Shown piece after piece: positions 10,082 through 19,325 of a stretch of DNA of 64,000 nucleotides (its first letter is position 1; the number at the start of each line of letters is the position of its first letter). The position numbers and the translations under genes are program-made. Source of the DNA: Paludibacter sp. (lineage in GTDB: Bacteria; Bacteroidota; Bacteroidia; Bacteroidales; Paludibacteraceae); assembly GCF_009712605.1 (NCBI RefSeq), contig NZ_WASO01000014.1, forward strand, positions 186,001-250,000, in the 5' to 3' direction. The notes below the pieces were generated by a model that did not search any database, had not been told where the DNA came from, and worked only from the letters and a program-made list of their open reading frames with translations.

Positions 10082-13000
10082 ATGTTAATCCGAAATCACT
10101 CTATTCCCCAATTGATGATGCAGATATGGGAAAAGTGTAATAATCTGTTGAAATATAATCTTTTATTTCTTTTGACGCTTGCCTTGGCTAATATTGCTTC
10201 TCTGCATGCCGAAGCATTTAGTTTTCGTCACTACAAGGTGGAAAATGGTCTTTCATTCAATACGGTCAGAAGTATTTTGCAGGATCGGCAGGGTTTTATG
10301 TGGTTTGGCACAGAAGATGGGTTGAATCGTTTTGATGGATTGAACTTTAAAGAATTCAGAGATATCAGGGACGGTAAGAATCTCTTCGGGAGTAATTACA
10401 TGTGCACTCTGCACGAAGATGCCCGTGGTGTGATTTGGGTAGGTACGGATGTGGGAGTTCTTTGTTATGACAGGACAACAGAATCGTTCTCCCGTTTCAG
10501 ACAGGCGACTACTCAAGGAGTAGTAATCAATTCAACGGTAAATAATATTGCTGAGGACAAAAATGGAACGGTTTGGATTTCTACTTACGGTCAGGGTATT
10601 TTTGGTTACAATATTCGGACAGGGAAATTGGAACAATTTCATTTCTTGTCAGACAAAAAGGGGAAGCGCGTCTGTGAAATGATCAATTATGTATATGCAG
10701 ACAGGGAAAATCGGATCTGGATCGCGCCCAAAAGTTCCAATAATCCAATCGTATTGCTTAACCGGAAGTCAAAAAGTTTTGTTGCCGTCCCGCTCAAAAT
10801 TACCGACTCTTCCGTCCGGTCATTTACTATTTACAATATTTTTGAGGATTCGAAGCGAAATCTTTGGTTGGGAACCTGGGATCAGGGCTTGTGCAAATTA
10901 AACAGATCAGACTATAAGACAGATTTTTATCTTTCACCCCAAAAACCGGGGGGAATCCTGCATGTTCATGAACTTAATGAATACAGGCCAGGAGAATTGT
11001 TGATCGGTTCGGATGACGGACTTAGCTACTTTAACACTCAAACATTGGCACATCAGCTTTATGTGCCGAAAGAAACGGAGCCGTCATCGTTGTCGGATAA
11101 ATTTGTTTATCCGATTTATAAAGACAGGGAAGGTGGTATCTGGATAGGAACTTACTATGGTGGCGTAAATTATCTTTCGCCAAATAGCGGATTGTTTGAA
11201 CGTTATACGCACTCGTCTTATGTTAATTCGGTCAATGGAAATGTAATCGGCGCTTTTTCTGAAGATAAAAAAGGAAATATGTGGATAGCATCCGACGATG
11301 GTGGTGTCAGCTGTTTGAACAAAACGAGCGGGAAATTTTCTTATTATGTGCCAAATGGAGGGAAAAACGGCCTTTCGTGTTTGAATGTTCATGCCTTTTG
11401 CTGGGATGAGGACAAACTATGGATCGGAACTTATGCCGGTGGACTGAATGTGCTCGATACGCGAACGGGGACATTTAAGCATTATAATAGCGAAGAAAAC
11501 AATCCCAATACCCTCGACGGTGGTAGTATCTATGCCATTTTTAAAGATCGTGATGGTAGAATGTGGGTGGCAAGTATGTCGGGGTTGAATGTATACAACC
11601 GTAAGAATGATAGTTTTATCCGCTTCAAGAATCTGAATTCGACGACTGTTAGCATAAAGCAGGATCAAAAGAGATTTATCTGGTTTGCCACATCGGGCAG
11701 AGGATTGTTTCGTTATGATCCCGCTTCAGGAAAATGGGTCAATTACCTGAATAGGCCTGATGATGCCCGGTCATTGCCCAATAATCAGATCAATTGCATG
11801 GAAATTGATCATTTGTCGAGGCTTTGGATTGGTACTTCCAGCGGACTTTGCCGGTATGATTATAAAAGAAATGTGTTTGTCGAGATCCCGTTATCCATTC
11901 CCAGTAAGACTATATGTAGTATTGTCGAAGTGGATAATGTGTTATGGCTGACAACCTCAAAAGGACTTGTAAGATATGATCTGAAAGATGGGAAGATACG
12001 CTTCTTTACTAAAGCTGACGGTCTGTTGAGCGATCAGTTTATCTTTAATTCGGGGTATCGTAGCTCTACCGGTAAAATATATTTTGGAACGGCCAACGGT
12101 TTTATTTCGTTCGATCCGAAAAGAATTGTTCCCTTTAGATTCATTCCGCCGGTAGCTGTAACAGGATTGGAAATTTTCAACAAAACAGTGCCGGTAGAAC
12201 CGCATGGTATTTTAACTCACTCTGCTTCCTTAACCGATAAAATCGATTTGTCATACAAAGACAATGTGTTCAGTATCGGTTTTGTTGCGCTGAGTTATAA
12301 TACGCCGGAGAAAAATCGCTATGCCTACAAACTTGAAGGTTTCGATAAGGATTGGAACTATGTGACGAATCAATACAAGGCCACTTATACCAATTTGCCT
12401 GCCGGAACTTACGAGTTTAAGGTGAAGGCTTCTAATAGCGATGGCGTTTGGAACGAACAGGGAGCTTCGGTGAAAATTGTGATTCATCCTCCCTTATGGC
12501 TGACAACCGGCTTTAAATTGCTATATTTTGTTCTGATAATGATTGCCATTTTCTATATCTTGAAGTTGCAACAGCGGCGGACAGAGAAGAAACATGCCGA
12601 AAAAATGAAAGAACTGAAGCAGGAAAAAGAAAAAGAGCTGTATGATGCTAAAATACAGTTTTTTACCATGGTGGCGCATGAAATCCGAACTCCGGTATCA
12701 CTCATTATAGGACCATTGGAAAAGATTATGGAATCGAAAAAGGAGTTGCCCCATTATATTCTGAATGCATTGAACATTATTGACCGGAATAGCCAGCGGT
12801 TATTGTTGCTCGTAAATCAATTACTTGATTTTAGGAAAGTTGAACAGGGAGTACTTACGGTATCGAAAGTACCGACCAATATTTATGAGCTCGTTTATGC
12901 AGTTTACGAACGCTTCAAACCTTTGGTGGAGCAGAATGGAAATTTATTCGATTTTCATTGTGATAACAAACGGTTTGTGGCGGATGTAGACAAAGAAGCC

Positions 13001-14185
13001 GTTACCAAGATTATCAGCAATTTGCTTTCTAATGCCTTGAAGTTTGCCGAAAGCCGTATACTCGTTTCTGTTGCCAATGAGGTTGATGATTCCTTTGTGA
13101 TCCGGGTGGAAGATGACGGACGCGGAATTTCAGACGATGAGAAAGAAAAAATATTTCTTCCGTTCTATCAGGTTGTTTCGCATAACAAACCGGGAACCGG
13201 ACTGGGCTTGTCGTTGGTAAAGAACCTGACGGAAGCGCACGGAGGGACGGTGGCTATTGAGGATGTATCCCCTCATGGAGTTGCTTTTGAAGTCCGTCTT
13301 CCGTTACGCAGCGAACAGACGGATTCTGTTCTGGCTTCTTCTGATCAGTCCCGGAGTGTCGGAATAGACAATGCTATATTACAAGTGTCAGAAACCTCGA
13401 TCGCTCCCGAATCAAAAGCTATTGAGAAACCGGTGTTATTGATCGTGGAAGATAATGCAGAAATGCGAAATTTCTTAAAAGACAGTTTTGAGGAAGAATA
13501 TTCTGTAGTTACGTCAGCCAACGGAAAAGAGGGGTTGGATGCGCTCAAAAAAACCGAGGTTCAATTGATTGTTTCCGATCTGATGATGCCAGTAATGGAT
13601 GGACTGGAATTTTGTGCGGCACTTCGCGAGAATGTTATCTGGAGCCATATTCCGATAGTTCTGCTGACAGCTAAAACGGATTTGCAATCTAAAATAGAAG
13701 GCATGAATTGCGGAGCGGATGCCTATGTTGAAAAGCCGTTTTCTATTGCGTTCCTCAAAGCACAGATCAAAAATTTGATTGAAAACAGGAAAGTACTTCG
13801 CCGAAGGTTTTCCGAAATGCCGATGGTGTCGCTGAGCAGTATTGCAAGTAATAAAGCCGATGAAGAGTTTCTGACAAAAATGAATGCGATTATTGAGCAA
13901 AACATTTCAAATTTCGACTTTACTATCGAAGCGCTTGCCGATCAGTTACATGTGAGCCGATCGGGTTTGTTTGCCAAAATTAAGGTATTGGCAGATGTTA
14001 CGCCCAACGAGTTGATTCAGATTGTGCGCCTGAAAAAGGGCGCTGAACTATTAGCGGAGAACAAATACAGAATTAATGAAATTGCCTATATGGTTGGTTT
14101 CAATAATCCTTCGTATTTCACTAAGTGTTTTCAAAAACAATTTGGAATGCGCCCCGGCGATTTTATCCGTCGCAATGAGGCCTGA
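10082..14185 (+). CDS. Hybrid two-component system sensor/regulator (HTCS)
   Basis: This one-polypeptide signalling protein (1367 residues from the first ATG; ATGs at 10115 and 10118 give a better signal peptide) carries all parts of a two-component system. After the signal peptide, about residues 45-735 form a periplasmic pair of beta-propellers made of Reg_prop repeats (IWIGT, LWIGT, MWVAS). A Y_Y_Y domain follows (about 740-805), then a membrane segment (about 808-830). The cytoplasmic part has a HisKA domain with His866 in VAHEIRTP, an HATPase domain with NLLSNALKF and GTGLGLSLV, a receiver domain with Asp1166 in VSDLMMP, and a C-terminal AraC-type helix-turn-helix (about 1265-1367). HTCS proteins sense oligosaccharides and activate the neighbouring locus. 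Here that is the divergent GH27/GH127/SusCD/GH43 operon. Confidence 0.96.
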   Translation: MLIRNHSIPQLMMQIWEKCNNLLKYNLLFLLTLALANIASLHAEAFSFRHYKVENGLSFNTVRSILQDRQGFMWFGTEDGLNRFDGLNFKEFRDIRDGKNLFGSNYMCTLHEDARGVIWVGTDVGVLCYDRTTESFSRFRQATTQGVVINSTVNNIAEDKNGTVWISTYGQGIFGYNIRTGKLEQFHFLSDKKGKRVCEMINYVYADRENRIWIAPKSSNNPIVLLNRKSKSFVAVPLKITDSSVRSFTIYNIFEDSKRNLWLGTWDQGLCKLNRSDYKTDFYLSPQKPGGILHVHELNEYRPGELLIGSDDGLSYFNTQTLAHQLYVPKETEPSSLSDKFVYPIYKDREGGIWIGTYYGGVNYLSPNSGLFERYTHSSYVNSVNGNVIGAFSEDKKGNMWIASDDGGVSCLNKTSGKFSYYVPNGGKNGLSCLNVHAFCWDEDKLWIGTYAGGLNVLDTRTGTFKHYNSEENNPNTLDGGSIYAIFKDRDGRMWVASMSGLNVYNRKNDSFIRFKNLNSTTVSIKQDQKRFIWFATSGRGLFRYDPASGKWVNYLNRPDDARSLPNNQINCMEIDHLSRLWIGTSSGLCRYDYKRNVFVEIPLSIPSKTICSIVEVDNVLWLTTSKGLVRYDLKDGKIRFFTKADGLLSDQFIFNSGYRSSTGKIYFGTANGFISFDPKRIVPFRFIPPVAVTGLEIFNKTVPVEPHGILTHSASLTDKIDLSYKDNVFSIGFVALSYNTPEKNRYAYKLEGFDKDWNYVTNQYKATYTNLPAGTYEFKVKASNSDGVWNEQGASVKIVIHPPLWLTTGFKLLYFVLIMIAIFYILKLQQRRTEKKHAEKMKELKQEKEKELYDAKIQFFTMVAHEIRTPVSLIIGPLEKIMESKKELPHYILNALNIIDRNSQRLLLLVNQLLDFRKVEQGVLTVSKVPTNIYELVYAVYERFKPLVEQNGNLFDFHCDNKRFVADVDKEAVTKIISNLLSNALKFAESRILVSVANEVDDSFVIRVEDDGRGISDDEKEKIFLPFYQVVSHNKPGTGLGLSLVKNLTEAHGGTVAIEDVSPHGVAFEVRLPLRSEQTDSVLASSDQSRSVGIDNAILQVSETSIAPESKAIEKPVLLIVEDNAEMRNFLKDSFEEEYSVVTSANGKEGLDALKKTEVQLIVSDLMMPVMDGLEFCAALRENVIWSHIPIVLLTAKTDLQSKIEGMNCGADAYVEKPFSIAFLKAQIKNLIENRKVLRRRFSEMPMVSLSSIASNKADEEFLTKMNAIIEQNISNFDFTIEALADQLHVSRSGLFAKIKVLADVTPNELIQIVRLKKGAELLAENKYRINEIAYMVGFNNPSYFTKCFQKQFGMRPGDFIRRNEA

Positions 14186-14207
14186 GAAACCATTATGGGT
14201 TGACCGT

Positions 14208-14257
14208 GTTGGCGGGATAAAAAGGTTGTTGAGCTTTTGATCCCGCCAACTGAATTT
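14208..14257 (+). terminator. Rho-independent terminator after the HTCS gene
   Basis: GTTGGCGGGAT at 14208-14218 pairs perfectly with ATCCCGCCAAC at 14240-14250 (11 bp), followed by a T-rich run. It sits between two convergent genes and overlaps the 3' end of the GH11 gene on the other strand, so it may act in both directions. Confidence 0.85.
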
Positions 14258-14996
14258 ATTTTTTTGCCACCATATTCAATTCAACGAACTTGAAACTTCC
14301 GCTGCTTTTGTAGCCTTCCACAACAAACGATACTTCGTGCATTTTCCCTAGATTCATGCCCAGTTTTTCCCATTGTTTAAAATGCTCTGAAATGTCGATG
14401 CTTCCTTTGTTTCTGGTGTTTTTTCTGATGCTGAAATATTGAACGAATGTAGTAGTACCGACAATAGAGGGTTGATTGATACGGGTAGTTTGGTAAATGT
14501 CATACAGACTGCCATCTACATAAAACGAGCCTTTGAGAACTGCATCTTTAGACATCGAAGGAATCCAGTTGCGCCAGTCTTCCACGATGTAAAATTCAAC
14601 AAGGGGATCTACACTCCAACCGTAAATTGCTAAATAGGAGTTTCCGGCCTTTGTATTCGGATTGTAGATGCAGTTGTATTTTGCAGAAAATGTCCCGATT
14701 TCACTGTGTTTTTGTGTTTGGTTATATGCCAAACCACGACGAGCGAGGTAGTTTTCAATATCATTCCATTTGCCGCTGAATAAAGCGCCTTTTTCAAGGG
14801 TCATACAAGCCTCTCCTTGTGAATTTTGATTCCATAATTCATAACGGAATCCGTTTTTGGTGCCTTGCTTCTGATCCGAACTTGCATCGATGCAAAATGT
14901 TTGCGAATAAGCATTCGTGGCAATCACCAGCAGTAATGCCATTATGAGTTTGAATTTCAAGGTGGACAATGTGTTTCTTTTCATGTCTGATTTCAT
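14256..14996 (-). CDS. GH11 endo-1,4-beta-xylanase (secreted)
   Basis: I chose the ATG at 14996 because it gives a signal peptide (STLKFKLIMALLLVIATNAYSQ) and avoids overlap with the kinase gene; an ATG at 14984 is also possible. The 246-residue product is a single-domain GH11 jelly-roll enzyme. Nucleophile Glu134 lies in DPLVEFYIVEDW and acid/base Glu227 in VVEGYKSSG, the two signature segments of the family. GH11 enzymes cut internal beta-1,4-xylosyl bonds of xylan. It has no carbohydrate-binding module. It is convergent with the HTCS gene and sits beside the arabinose-targeting locus, so arabinoxylan could be a shared substrate. That link is inferred only from position. GH11 is rather uncommon in Bacteroidota. 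Confidence 0.9.
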   Translation of the reverse strand: MKSDMKRNTLSTLKFKLIMALLLVIATNAYSQTFCIDASSDQKQGTKNGFRYELWNQNSQGEACMTLEKGALFSGKWNDIENYLARRGLAYNQTQKHSEIGTFSAKYNCIYNPNTKAGNSYLAIYGWSVDPLVEFYIVEDWRNWIPSMSKDAVLKGSFYVDGSLYDIYQTTRINQPSIVGTTTFVQYFSIRKNTRNKGSIDISEHFKQWEKLGMNLGKMHEVSFVVEGYKSSGSFKFVELNMVAKK

Positions 14997-15060
14997 TATA
15001 AGGGTTGGTTTAGTTGTATTCGACAGGTATTGAATTTTCAGTATGTTCAAATTATTCCGT

Positions 15061-15993
15061 TTATTCAGAGTCTTCCGTGTGCCGCATTTTTGCGAACTCA
15101 GTCGAAATATAATTATCGTACGACAAACATACGTCAGTGGCAAAGTCAATTCCATCGCCAATCAATAGTTGCCATGTGTCAGATGAAACGGACGAAAGGG
15201 TATCTTTTCCGATGTTGTGTTTGTAAAGTCCGTAAGCAATCCCGGCATTAAAGGTGTCGCCGGCACCGATAGTGCTTGCCGGTTCAATTTTTCGTGTCGG
15301 CAGACAAATACTGACCTCAGGTGTTCTTAGATAAGCCGCTTCTGAACTGGCAGTGTAAATAAGCGTCGGACACAATGGTTTCATCGCTTCGTAGGCTTCG
15401 TCAATGTTTTTTGCCCCGAAAATAATTTCCAGGTCTTCGTCTGAAGCACGTACAACCGAAGCCAGCGACATGTTCTCGAGAATGGCCGGTCGCAATTGCT
15501 CCAGCTCGTGCAAGTGAGCTTTTCTGAAATTCGGATCGTAATAGATGAGTGCATTGCGACTTTTAGCATAAAGCAGAAACTCACGTAAGGTTTCCCGAAT
15601 TTCCATGGCAATGGCATAAATCGACCCGAACATCACAATGTCATTTTCGTTTACTTCGGGAAATGCAATGTCGAACCGTTTCTGCGGATACGACTTGTAA
15701 AAAGTATAGGAAGCGTTATTGCTTTCGTCCAGAAATGCTAGTGCCAGCGCTGACTTGCCGTCTTCAAAATGGTAAACGTAATCGGTGGCGATGCCATTCT
15801 TATTGAGAAAGTCGTCAATCATATTTCCTACCGGGTCGTTGCCGTATTCGGAAATAAAATGAACGGGAAGTCCCAGACGACCCAGACTGACGGAGGTGTT
15901 CAGCATAGAGCCTCCTGCGGTGGAGGCTACGGGTTGCCCGTTTTTGAAAATAATATCGAGAACTGTTTCTCCTATGGTGAAAATTTTACGCAT
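15061..15993 (-). CDS. PfkB-family sugar kinase (fructokinase/ribokinase-like)
   Basis: This 310-residue cytoplasmic protein belongs to the PfkB/ribokinase family. The N-terminal substrate region has GGSMLNTSVSLGRLG (about 27-41), and the C-terminal signature TIGAGDTFNAG (241-251) contains the catalytic base Asp246 and the anion hole. The family phosphorylates sugars or nucleosides with ATP. The overall pattern is closest to fructokinase-type members, but the sugar is not certain. It lies in the same orientation as the downstream GH11 gene and the upstream phosphohexose mutase. The gap to the mutase is about 100 bp and contains a short palindromic repeat, so operon structure is unclear. Confidence 0.87.
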   Translation of the reverse strand: MRKIFTIGETVLDIIFKNGQPVASTAGGSMLNTSVSLGRLGLPVHFISEYGNDPVGNMIDDFLNKNGIATDYVYHFEDGKSALALAFLDESNNASYTFYKSYPQKRFDIAFPEVNENDIVMFGSIYAIAMEIRETLREFLLYAKSRNALIYYDPNFRKAHLHELEQLRPAILENMSLASVVRASDEDLEIIFGAKNIDEAYEAMKPLCPTLIYTASSEAAYLRTPEVSICLPTRKIEPASTIGAGDTFNAGIAYGLYKHNIGKDTLSSVSSDTWQLLIGDGIDFATDVCLSYDNYISTEFAKMRHTEDSE

Positions 15994-16010
15994 GAGTTGA
16001 TTTACAATTT

Positions 16011-16028
16011 TCCCGATAGCTGTCGGGG
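16011..16028. repeat. Short palindromic intergenic repeat (copy 1)
   Basis: TCCCGATAGCTGTCGGGG here is nearly the same as the reverse complement of the sequence at 20114-20131 (TCCCGATAGCCATCGGAA). Both are intergenic and self-complementary. This looks like a dispersed short palindromic element common in such genomes. Confidence 0.5.
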
Positions 16029-16093
16029 TTACAATGTACGATTGAATCTAAGGATTCCAGATTTAATCTCCAAATTTCCATATTCTCAAATCC

Positions 16094-17626
16094 TCAAATT
16101 ATCAGTGCTGTTTTGTCCAGTTCTTTATCAGGATAAGTGGCAAAAAAGGCAGCAAGTTTTCCTGCAATCTCAGCTACGCCGCCTTGTTTGTCCGACTCGA
16201 TATTGAGTGGAATTACAGGATCGTGGAGCGAAAGACGGAGTAGAAACCATCCGTTGCCAGAGTTTGCATCGCAGGCTATACGGATGCCTTCGTAATTATT
16301 GGGAACGATTGTCCAACCCGGCACCGAAGCAACGAAATCTTTCAATTGTTCTATAACCGTATTGCCGTAAGCTTTGAAATCGTCAGCTTTGATCTTCAAC
16401 CGAAATTCTTTGCTCTCGGCCGGAACACGTAAGCCTGCAATAAGCTCACTCAAATCTTTACCATTGGAAGATCGCATTTGGGCGGCTTTTATCAATAGTT
16501 TGGTTATCAGATAAGCTCCGTCGTCTAGAAAGTGGTTCTCTTTCAATGCAGCATGCCCGCTGGTTTCAATGGCCAGCCAGCTTTCTTCTCCGTTGTTGTT
16601 GAGCCTGATGGCTTCGTTGATCACATTTTTGTAGCCTCTTTTGAAGCGATGATGTTTTCCGCCCAGTTTGTCAATGAATTCGGCCAAACCGTCGGAAGTG
16701 ATGGAATCGGTGACAATGGTAGAGTGGGGATGTTCTTCCAAAACGATGGCACCGATCAGGGCAATCAATTCATTTCGGTTGATGCTTTCGCCTTTCCGGT
16801 CAACGGCTGCGGCCCGGTCGACATCGGTATCGAAGATGATGCCCAGGTCTGCCTTATTCTTCAAAACTGCTTTTTGAATGAACGACATAGCTGTTTCATC
16901 TTCCGGGTTTGGAATATGGTTGGGAAACATGCCATCGGGGTCAAGGAACTGGCTACCGGTAGTATAGGCACCCAGGGGTTGCAACACCTTGTCCACGAAG
17001 AATCCGCCAGCACCGTTGCCTGCATCCACTACGATACGAAATCCTTTGAGTGGTGTTTCATAGTGTACCGAATGGTTCACCTCTTTGCGGATTTTTTCGA
17101 CTAAAAAAGTTGAATAACGGGCAATCAGGTCGTATCCGATATGAACGTCATTTACGGTTTTGTCGGGAACGATGACAGTCGCTGCCTTTGAAAGAATAGC
17201 TGTAATATCAGGCTTATCTAATCCTCCATCAGAAGTAAAAAATTTGAGGCCATTACGGTTAAACGGCAGGTGACTGGCAGTGAGCATGGCAGCACCATCG
17301 TATTCGCTTTCTTCAAAAATAGTGCTCATGTACATGGCCGGGGTTGAGGCAATACCGCAGTCGACTGCATTTGCACCACTCAGTCTGACACCTTTGACAA
17401 AGGCTGTCATCAGCGATTCTCCCGAGATGCGTGAATCGCGTCCCACACCAATACATAACTTTGTCGGGTCAATTTGCTTCTTTTCGGCGAGCCAGTCTAC
17501 AAAGGCAATGGCAATTTGCGTTACCCGTTCAGGTGTGAGATTAACCTCTTGTCCGGCAATTCCTTCGGTAGCAATGCCCCGAATGTCGGAACCATTTTGA
17601 AGTGCGAGAAATGAGTTTGTTTCCAT
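16094..17626 (-). CDS. Phosphohexose mutase (phosphomannomutase/phosphoglucomutase)
   Basis: The 510-residue protein is an alpha-D-phosphohexomutase. Domain 1 has GVGRDSRISGE (about 60-70) and the phosphoserine loop TASHLPFNRNG with Ser118. The metal-binding loop is DTDVDRAA (about 265). The sugar-binding segment ETSGHAALKENHFLDDGAY (about 350) and the C-terminal phosphate-binding part, RIACDANSGNGWFLLRLS, follow. It interconverts sugar 1- and 6-phosphates (glucose and/or mannose). The loop reads TASHLP rather than the usual TASHNP; as I recall, this variant is also found in plant chloroplast PGM-like proteins. In context it could connect glucose phosphates from starch or galactose breakdown to central metabolism. 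Confidence 0.9.
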   Translation of the reverse strand: METNSFLALQNGSDIRGIATEGIAGQEVNLTPERVTQIAIAFVDWLAEKKQIDPTKLCIGVGRDSRISGESLMTAFVKGVRLSGANAVDCGIASTPAMYMSTIFEESEYDGAAMLTASHLPFNRNGLKFFTSDGGLDKPDITAILSKAATVIVPDKTVNDVHIGYDLIARYSTFLVEKIRKEVNHSVHYETPLKGFRIVVDAGNGAGGFFVDKVLQPLGAYTTGSQFLDPDGMFPNHIPNPEDETAMSFIQKAVLKNKADLGIIFDTDVDRAAAVDRKGESINRNELIALIGAIVLEEHPHSTIVTDSITSDGLAEFIDKLGGKHHRFKRGYKNVINEAIRLNNNGEESWLAIETSGHAALKENHFLDDGAYLITKLLIKAAQMRSSNGKDLSELIAGLRVPAESKEFRLKIKADDFKAYGNTVIEQLKDFVASVPGWTIVPNNYEGIRIACDANSGNGWFLLRLSLHDPVIPLNIESDKQGGVAEIAGKLAAFFATYPDKELDKTALII

Positions 17627-17698
17627 GGTAATAAGTGTTAGGTTAAATCAATTCGCCTCAAAGATATGCCATTCAGGTGCTTTTTGCACCTTATTTCA

Positions 17699-18307
17699 TT
17701 ACTGTGCTGCTTTAACCGCTTCTGCCTGTTTCCTTTTTTCTTCTTCAAAACAGTGACGGCAGATTGGTTCGTATTCGTTTTTTTCGCCCAGCAGAACCTG
17801 ATGAGCATCCGAAACCAGACGGTGCGAAACATAGCCGGGATTGCCGCAGCGCACACATACTGCATGTTCTTTGCTCACGTCGTCGGCAATAGCCATCAGT
17901 GCAGGCATCGGACCAAAAGGTACACCGCGAAAATCCATGTCGAGGCCGGCAACAATTACTCTGAGTCCGCTGTTGGCTAACTGATTGCAAACTTCAACGA
18001 TGCCTTCGTCGAAAAACTGTGCTTCGTCAATACCCACAACGTCAACATCGCCAGTCAGTAACAATATGTTTCCGGAAGAGTCGACCGGAGTAGAAACAAT
18101 GGAATTATTATCGTGAGATACCACTTCGACTTCGGAATAGCGGGTGTCGATAGCCGGTTTAAAGATTTCGACCCGTTGTTTGGCAAATTTTGCCCGTTTC
18201 AGTCTTCGGATGAGTTCTTCTGTTTTGCCCGAAAACATGGAACCGCAAATTACCTCGATGCTTCCTTTTTTGCCGGAGGTATTAAAATTTGATTCGAAAT
18301 AAATCAT
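17699..18307 (-). CDS. tdk: Thymidine kinase
   Basis: This 202-residue type II thymidine kinase phosphorylates thymidine (salvage of dTMP) with ATP. The P-loop [11 protein letters not shown] (about 22-32), the DEAQFFD motif (about 94) and a zinc site made of two CxxC pairs (CVRCGNPG and CRHCFEEE) are all present. The Lasso-type substrate region lies between them. Length is normal for the family, with a slightly long Lys/Ala-rich tail. The gene is divergent from the hypothetical gene at 18588 and is followed by the phosphohexose mutase gene after about 70 bp. Confidence 0.96.
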   Translation of the reverse strand: MIYFESNFNTSGKKGSIEVICGSMFSGKTEELIRRLKRAKFAKQRVEIFKPAIDTRYSEVEVVSHDNNSIVSTPVDSSGNILLLTGDVDVVGIDEAQFFDEGIVEVCNQLANSGLRVIVAGLDMDFRGVPFGPMPALMAIADDVSKEHAVCVRCGNPGYVSHRLVSDAHQVLLGEKNEYEPICRHCFEEEKRKQAEAVKAAQ

Positions 18308-18470
18308 TTTATATTATATAACTATTTGATTGTAATTGATATGTGTGTGTTGCGGTAAAGGTGAAAACTTGGAAAATATCAAAGTGTGGAAATAGCACTT
18401 TTTTATCTTCTATAATCCTGAAATTTTATGTCTTTGATATTTGTCTATCTGTGTTTTATTTCTGCCAATT

Positions 18471-18537
18471 TGCATTGTCAATTGTCAATTTTCCATTGCC
18501 AAATATAAAATTATCCAGTATCTTTACACTACATTTG
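18471..18537 (+). promoter_or_regulatory. Probable promoter -7 box in the 280 bp gap before 18588
   Basis: TACATTTG at 18530-18537 matches the Bacteroidota -7 consensus TAnnTTTG, 50 bases before the ATG at 18588. No clear -33 TTTG is seen at 19-21 bases upstream. The short repeat ATTGTCAATTGTCAATT lies at 18474-18490, similar to sequence at 52126-52160. The rest of 18308-18587 shows nothing recognisable. Confidence 0.5.
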
Positions 18538-18587
18538 CAAAGGTAAAATTTGCCTTTTAATTTGCCATTAAAATTGTAAAGAAACTT

Positions 18588-19322
18588 ATGAACAAAGAAG
18601 TTTTGCTTGCGTTAATTGATAAGGATATTAAGGAGTTAGCCATCCTGAATAAAGGTTTTGCTGAAAATGATATTGTATCGGCCACTATTCTTGGATTGGC
18701 AAAGACGAAGGCAGAGAATATTTTGACCGGACTGGCTCAGTTGGGAGAGATGCAAAATACCCCTCAGCCTGTTATGGAAGCTACGCCAAAGGAGACTGCA
18801 ATCTCTTCGGTGGTAGATGAAACTCCGTTTGTACCTGTTCCTGAGCCGGAAAAGGTGATTGAACTGGAACTTGATCCGGAAATAGAAACGGTAATTGAAC
18901 CGGAGATTCCGGCAATACCTGAACCAGCTCCTGTTGAACCGACACCAGTACCCGAAGCGGAACCGGTTGAGGAGACAAAACCGGAGGAAGAACAACCCAA
19001 ACACTCGTTGGCGGAAGTGCTGAACACAAACGGACATTCGTTGAACGACCAACTGGTTCAAAAATCCGAACCATCCCTGGCTAACATACTTTCCAATTCT
19101 AAAGTTGAAGATTTGCGACAGGCATTGAGTCTGGCTGAGCGGTTCCGTTTCCAGCGCGAACTGTTTAATGGTAATGGAGAAAAGATGAATACTACACTGT
19201 CGTTGCTCAATGCAATGAAGACGGAAGAAGAAGCCGTTGCTTATCTGTCTACTTTAGGCTGGCAGGAAGAAGATGTTTGCGCGGGCGAATTCAAACAACT
19301 GGTTCATCGTAAGTTCTTGTAA
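18588..19322 (+). CDS. Hypothetical protein with Pro/Glu-rich linker
   Basis: I do not recognise a named family for this 244-residue cytoplasmic protein. It has three parts: a helical N-terminal segment (about 1-50), an acidic Pro-Glu-rich disordered linker (about 60-145, many repeats of PEP/EPE type), and a helical C-terminal domain (about 165-244) with LSLAERFRFQRELFNGNG and TLGWQEEDVCAGEFKQLV. No signal peptide or membrane segment is present. Its stop codon is 3 bp before the rsmI start codon, so the two are cotranscribed and possibly translationally coupled. Proteins of this shape upstream of rsmI occur in Bacteroidota, to my knowledge without assigned function. Confidence 0.85.
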   Translation: MNKEVLLALIDKDIKELAILNKGFAENDIVSATILGLAKTKAENILTGLAQLGEMQNTPQPVMEATPKETAISSVVDETPFVPVPEPEKVIELELDPEIETVIEPEIPAIPEPAPVEPTPVPEAEPVEETKPEEEQPKHSLAEVLNTNGHSLNDQLVQKSEPSLANILSNSKVEDLRQALSLAERFRFQRELFNGNGEKMNTTLSLLNAMKTEEEAVAYLSTLGWQEEDVCAGEFKQLVHRKFL

Positions 19323-19325
19323 ATT

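Noticed and set aside
18636-19061. Long minus-strand frames opposite the Pro/Glu-rich hypothetical protein
   Set aside because: They are shadows of the repetitive Glu/Pro codons on the plus strand; the plus frame is coupled to rsmI and has helical ends.
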